From: Jacaranda mimosifolia
Taxonomy: Eukaryota; Streptophyta; Magnoliopsida; Lamiales; Bignoniaceae
Reading direction: 5' to 3'
Assembly (NCBI GenBank): GCA_018894105.1
Contig: CM032125.1
Span: 1,860,001 to 1,924,000 of the forward strand
Length of the DNA: 64,000 bases
Shown here: positions 60,617 to 64,000 of the stretch, one piece after another
Layout: every line of letters begins with the position of its first letter
Numbering within the stretch: the stretch's first letter is position 1
Notes under the pieces: model-generated
The model's input: only the letters and a program-made list of their open reading frames with translations
What the model was told of the DNA's origin: nothing
Databases searched by the model: none
Program-made: the position numbers and the translations under genes

Positions 60617-62189
60617 AACAGACAGTCATATTACAAACGGACGGATAACAGATAGTCAGATAACAGAACGGACGAAAAACAAACAATCAGACGCCAGAAT
60701 AAACGGATAACAGACAATCAGATAAAATAGCAGTACAGATTTCAGAAATACAAATAACAAACAGTATAGATTTTAGAAATGTAGATAACAGACAGAATTC
60801 TAGGCGCAGAATAGACAGAAACAAATACGATATCAAATATAACCCTCACAGCGGTATACAAATCAGATAACAAATAACGTACGTAATCCAAACACAGTTG
60901 GAGTACGGTACAAAAATAGTAAACCCACATAGGGGCTGCTCTGGAATGACAGATATATATCAAGGGTGCCAACTTGGCAGATCCCCACAAAGCATATAAA
61001 TAATTACTCAGGAGGTTTAGAACCTCACGATATTCAATAATTAACGAATTGATATAATCAAATCAAATACTAGAGCGGTGGAACCTCACCTCATAGTCTC
61101 AGACACTAAAATCATCGTCATAAGCTTACTACTCCGCGAATCCCAATTCCACGTCACTTAATTCAATAGAATAGGTTACAATCAAATCCCCATTCAATCC
61201 TAATAATTCTTATTAATTACAAATAAGCCTTTAATATCCTGATATCAGTATTTAACCTTATATCATAATCAGGAATCATAATAAATGGTCTAAATATCTT
61301 ATTCATTCTAACTATTGTTATTACTTAGGTCCCAAGTCCATAATCCACAAGTTAAGGCCCCAAATCTTTCAATTAACTAAATAATTTCCAAAATTACTCT
61401 TCTAATTCACATCCGAGTCCACAATTCTCGTAACATCCATGCATGGGCTTATATATACTCATCAACATACTCAATCTCATTTCTTAACAATTTACAAGCT
61501 TCCTAACAAATCAGTACAATGCATGTACATAAATATACATATACATATATATATATATTCCAAACCATTATCTTTTACCCCAAAATGTCCAACAAAAACT
61601 TGAATTCACGAACGAAAGGTACCGTCACGATCACCGCGATGAGATGAAAATACTATCCGTGCGCCGCCGCCATCCGCCGCCGTCGATATACTGACTCTTT
61701 GCACCGTTCTCTTCGTCTCACTCCCCTGAACAACAATCTCTGATTATTTTCCAATTATTCCGTCCAGTTTCGCTGAAAAATGCCAAAAACAGTAAAAAAA
61801 ACTAAATTCGTCTGTTGAGCTCCGATGGCCTCTGTTTGCTGTCGCCGTCGCCCGTAACTGTTACACAACCTCAGAAACTTCTTCTCCTCATCGAGAGCTA
61901 TGCGTCGGTGTGCACAAAACATGGATTCGATCGCTATTCCGCTGTTGTCGGAAAAATCGTGGAAATGGGTCTCTTTGTGCCGCCGTTCACAGTGGCCAGA
62001 TGCCTTGCATGTGGTTGGAGGTATGGTCTAGGGTTTGAGGGGAAACATTTGGTGGTCTTGGTTGGAAGAAACAAGGTGGTTTTTCGGTGGTTGTGGTTGG
62101 AGTCGTGGCTCTCGGTGAAGAAATGAGAATGGAAGAAGAAGAAAATGAAAGGAAAATGGAGAAGAAGATAAAAGTCTAAAACCTAAGAT

Positions 62190-62540
62190 CCCGGCTTTCT
62201 TCTTGTAAGATCTTATTCGAGTTTAATTCCTCCAATAGATGCATATGAATTTGCTACCGTCATTCTTTCAACATTTGCAGAGCTAACCCCTGAAGTGACT
62301 TCGGTCCTAGCTGTATGGACGGGTTGTCCCTCACTGCTGCATTCTGTTAGGCTATGGATTACAGGAACAAATATAGTTGAATGGAATAGCAGGCGGGTTA
62401 CACGTTCCATTGTGCTGAGGTGTAAGGTGCAGGTGGTGATGATCACCCCGGGGTATGCGCTAGTGCCCTTGACATATACTCTAATACCCGCCAACACTCG
62501 TGAAACCCGGGTTGGTCGGTCCTCCATTCATCCGATCGAA
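62190..62540. other. GC-richer insert inside LTR, open in both orientations
   Basis: This roughly 350-bp piece is absent at the matching place in the other LTR copies (about 16140-16170 and 22255-22270). On plus it is open through ATVILSTFAELTPEVTSVLA and GCPSLLHSVRLWITG to IHPIEC. On minus it is open for 104 codons. I do not recognise either translation. It may be a captured gene fragment or another repeat. Confidence 0.4.
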
Positions 62541-63579
62541 TGTGAGAGAAAACAAAAGGAAAGAAGGAAAGAAATGGTGGTGAAGAAATTAATTGAAATG
62601 ACAAGAAGTATGGTTTCGGTTGATTTAATCCCATGCTTTCATTTTCATTTTTTTTTTTTCAATTAATCCCTAGATTTTTAGGATCTCTCAAAATACATTT
62701 TTGGCCCTAAAAATCCTTAAAAACATCAATTGGGTCCTCAATAATAATGAAACATAATTAAATAATTCCAAATTCAAATCGAATAATTAAAATTAAATGA
62801 TTAAATAAATAAAAACAAATTATCAAAATATACGAAAATTCGAGGCCACTACAATCTCCCCCTCTTAAAAGAATCTGTCCCCAAATTCTCATTTGAAAAT
62901 CAAAAGAGCTCAAGATACTGCTGGCGCATGAGATCCTTTCTCTCCCATGTTGCTTCTTCAACGTTATGGTTGCGCCACAACACTTTGACTTGAGATATAT
63001 CCTGATTTATGAGCTTTCGACTCTATTGATCCAAAATACACATTGACCTTTCTTTATATAAAAGATCTCGTTCCAGCCGCATGCTCTCCGGTGATAAAAT
63101 ATGAAAGGATAAAGGTTAAATAAAATCAAATCAGACTATAGGCACATAAGTCTAATCATACGAGATACAATAGGATCCCATAAACACCATGTAGTACGCA
63201 AATTCATCACACTAACATCAATCAATCAAATTCATCTAAATTCCTTAAATCACAAAGAAGCTTCCTGACATGCAAAACAACTAAAAGGTTTAGTCAAACT
63301 ATTTAAACCAGAGGTCAATCACAAATCCAACAATACCCAAATGATATTCAACACCTAGATCATCAATAAACTAGGCTCTAGCAAGTCTATCAATTCCAAT
63401 CACAACAATCCTTCTCATGTAAGCTTTGGTCATCAAAACCTAAGCTCTAATATCCTTTAACTCATGCATATCTTAGACATTTTCACAGTCAAACTTAACT
63501 TTATTTCCATGAGTTCCAAATCCGAGGATTATATACCAGCATAGCTCAGGCTTTCCAAATCTAAGCTCTGCTACCACCT

Positions 63580-64000
63580 TGTAGTGCCCCATCTTAGGAT
63601 AGAACCTAACTTGAGGTACCACTCCAATTCAATCTTAAAACAAACTATAATTAAACAACACGATCAGTAAGTCTGTCAGAACTTTTTCCAAACTTAACAA
63701 ACACATATAGCAGTAGAAATCAAACTTAACATATCATAACATACTTTTTCCAAACTTAACAAACACATATAGCAGTGGAAATCAAACTTAACATATCATA
63801 ACATCTCTACACAACTGAACCACCAGTAAACCCATATGTATACATAAACACTAGTTCTATTATATTCCTCTTGTTCAAGCCGAAAGTCCTTGCTCCTCAA
63901 TTAACCCTGCCTGAGAGAAACAACAGTAAACAGAGAGGGTAAGTCCGAAGGACTTAGTGAGGCATATTTATAACTATATACAGACACTCAAGAAACATAT
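63580..64000 (-). repeat. 5' LTR start with 62-bp tandem duplication
   Basis: The LTR begins TGTAGTGCCCC. Two adjacent 62-bp copies (63681-63742 and 63743-63804) differ by a single base. The other complete LTR (19723 on) has no such duplication at this place. Confidence 0.8.

Larger units (their letters stand above)
60617..64000 (-). mobile_element. Second copy of the long-LTR gypsy element, internally deleted
   Basis: The minus-strand 3' LTR (60617-62853, truncated at the NLR3 side) is followed by a polypurine tract (62854-62866). A remnant about 700 bp long contains only the ends of the internal region. Then come a primer-binding site (63565-63576) and the 5' LTR start at 63580, which runs off the window. 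Nearly all of gag-pol is deleted. Its relation to 14793-22604 is clear in LTR, PPT and PBS. Confidence 0.85.

Overview
This is AT-rich plant nuclear DNA, eudicot by gene content. The one long intact gene is a coiled-coil NB-ARC-LRR (NLR) gene of the potato R1 / 'late blight resistance homolog' class. That class, with the style of the transposons, suggests an asterid, perhaps Lamiales (inference). Almost everything else is transposon, decayed gene, or duplicated flank.

Layout. 1-10208: tail of a Ty3/gypsy LTR, then the repeat-rich upstream region of NLR1, with a Tourist-like MITE (2524-2869), a hAT-type element with 8-bp target duplication (4478-5889) and an AT-rich fold-back region (about 8180-9090). 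10209-12551: NLR1, intact reading frame but without its P-loop. 13225-14660: remnant of a family-1 beta-glucosidase (GH1) on the minus strand. 14793-22604: minus-strand Ty3/gypsy element with long LTRs. 24004-24088 and 37363-37565: two more GH1 last-exon remnants, flanking a probable Helitron (24594-37129). The Helitron contains a 5.9-kb MuDR-like element (28476-34343) with a decayed transposase gene and an oppositely oriented GRF-zinc-finger/membrane gene. 37807-40216: solo LTR with perfect 5-bp target duplication. 40228-41150: LTR fragment. 42884-47594: 5'-truncated chromodomain Ty3/gypsy element. 48587-50602: NLR2, a pseudogene with four nonsense codons in one frame. 50968-51081: a tRNA-derived SINE. 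51361-52135: fourth GH1 remnant. 53470-60386: second copy of the NLR1 upstream region. 60387-60616: NLR3, only its coiled-coil start, cut by a second copy of the long-LTR gypsy element that runs off the window.

How it fits together. The window is a tandem NLR cluster duplicated with a period of about 50 kb (NLR1 at 10209, NLR3 at 60387; matching upstream blocks at 3208/53470 and 5890/54725; matching gypsy LTR tails at 1/47236). Where both are preserved, an NLR gene on + is followed by a convergent GH1 remnant on -. The paralogous copies act as internal empty-site controls and date several insertions as younger than the duplication.

Most notable: the MuDR-like element is bounded on both sides by the same roughly 366-bp direct repeat, placed like a target duplication but about 40 times too long; and NLR1 has an in-frame loss of the whole P-loop region. 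I found no CRISPR, rRNA gene or genuine tRNA gene.
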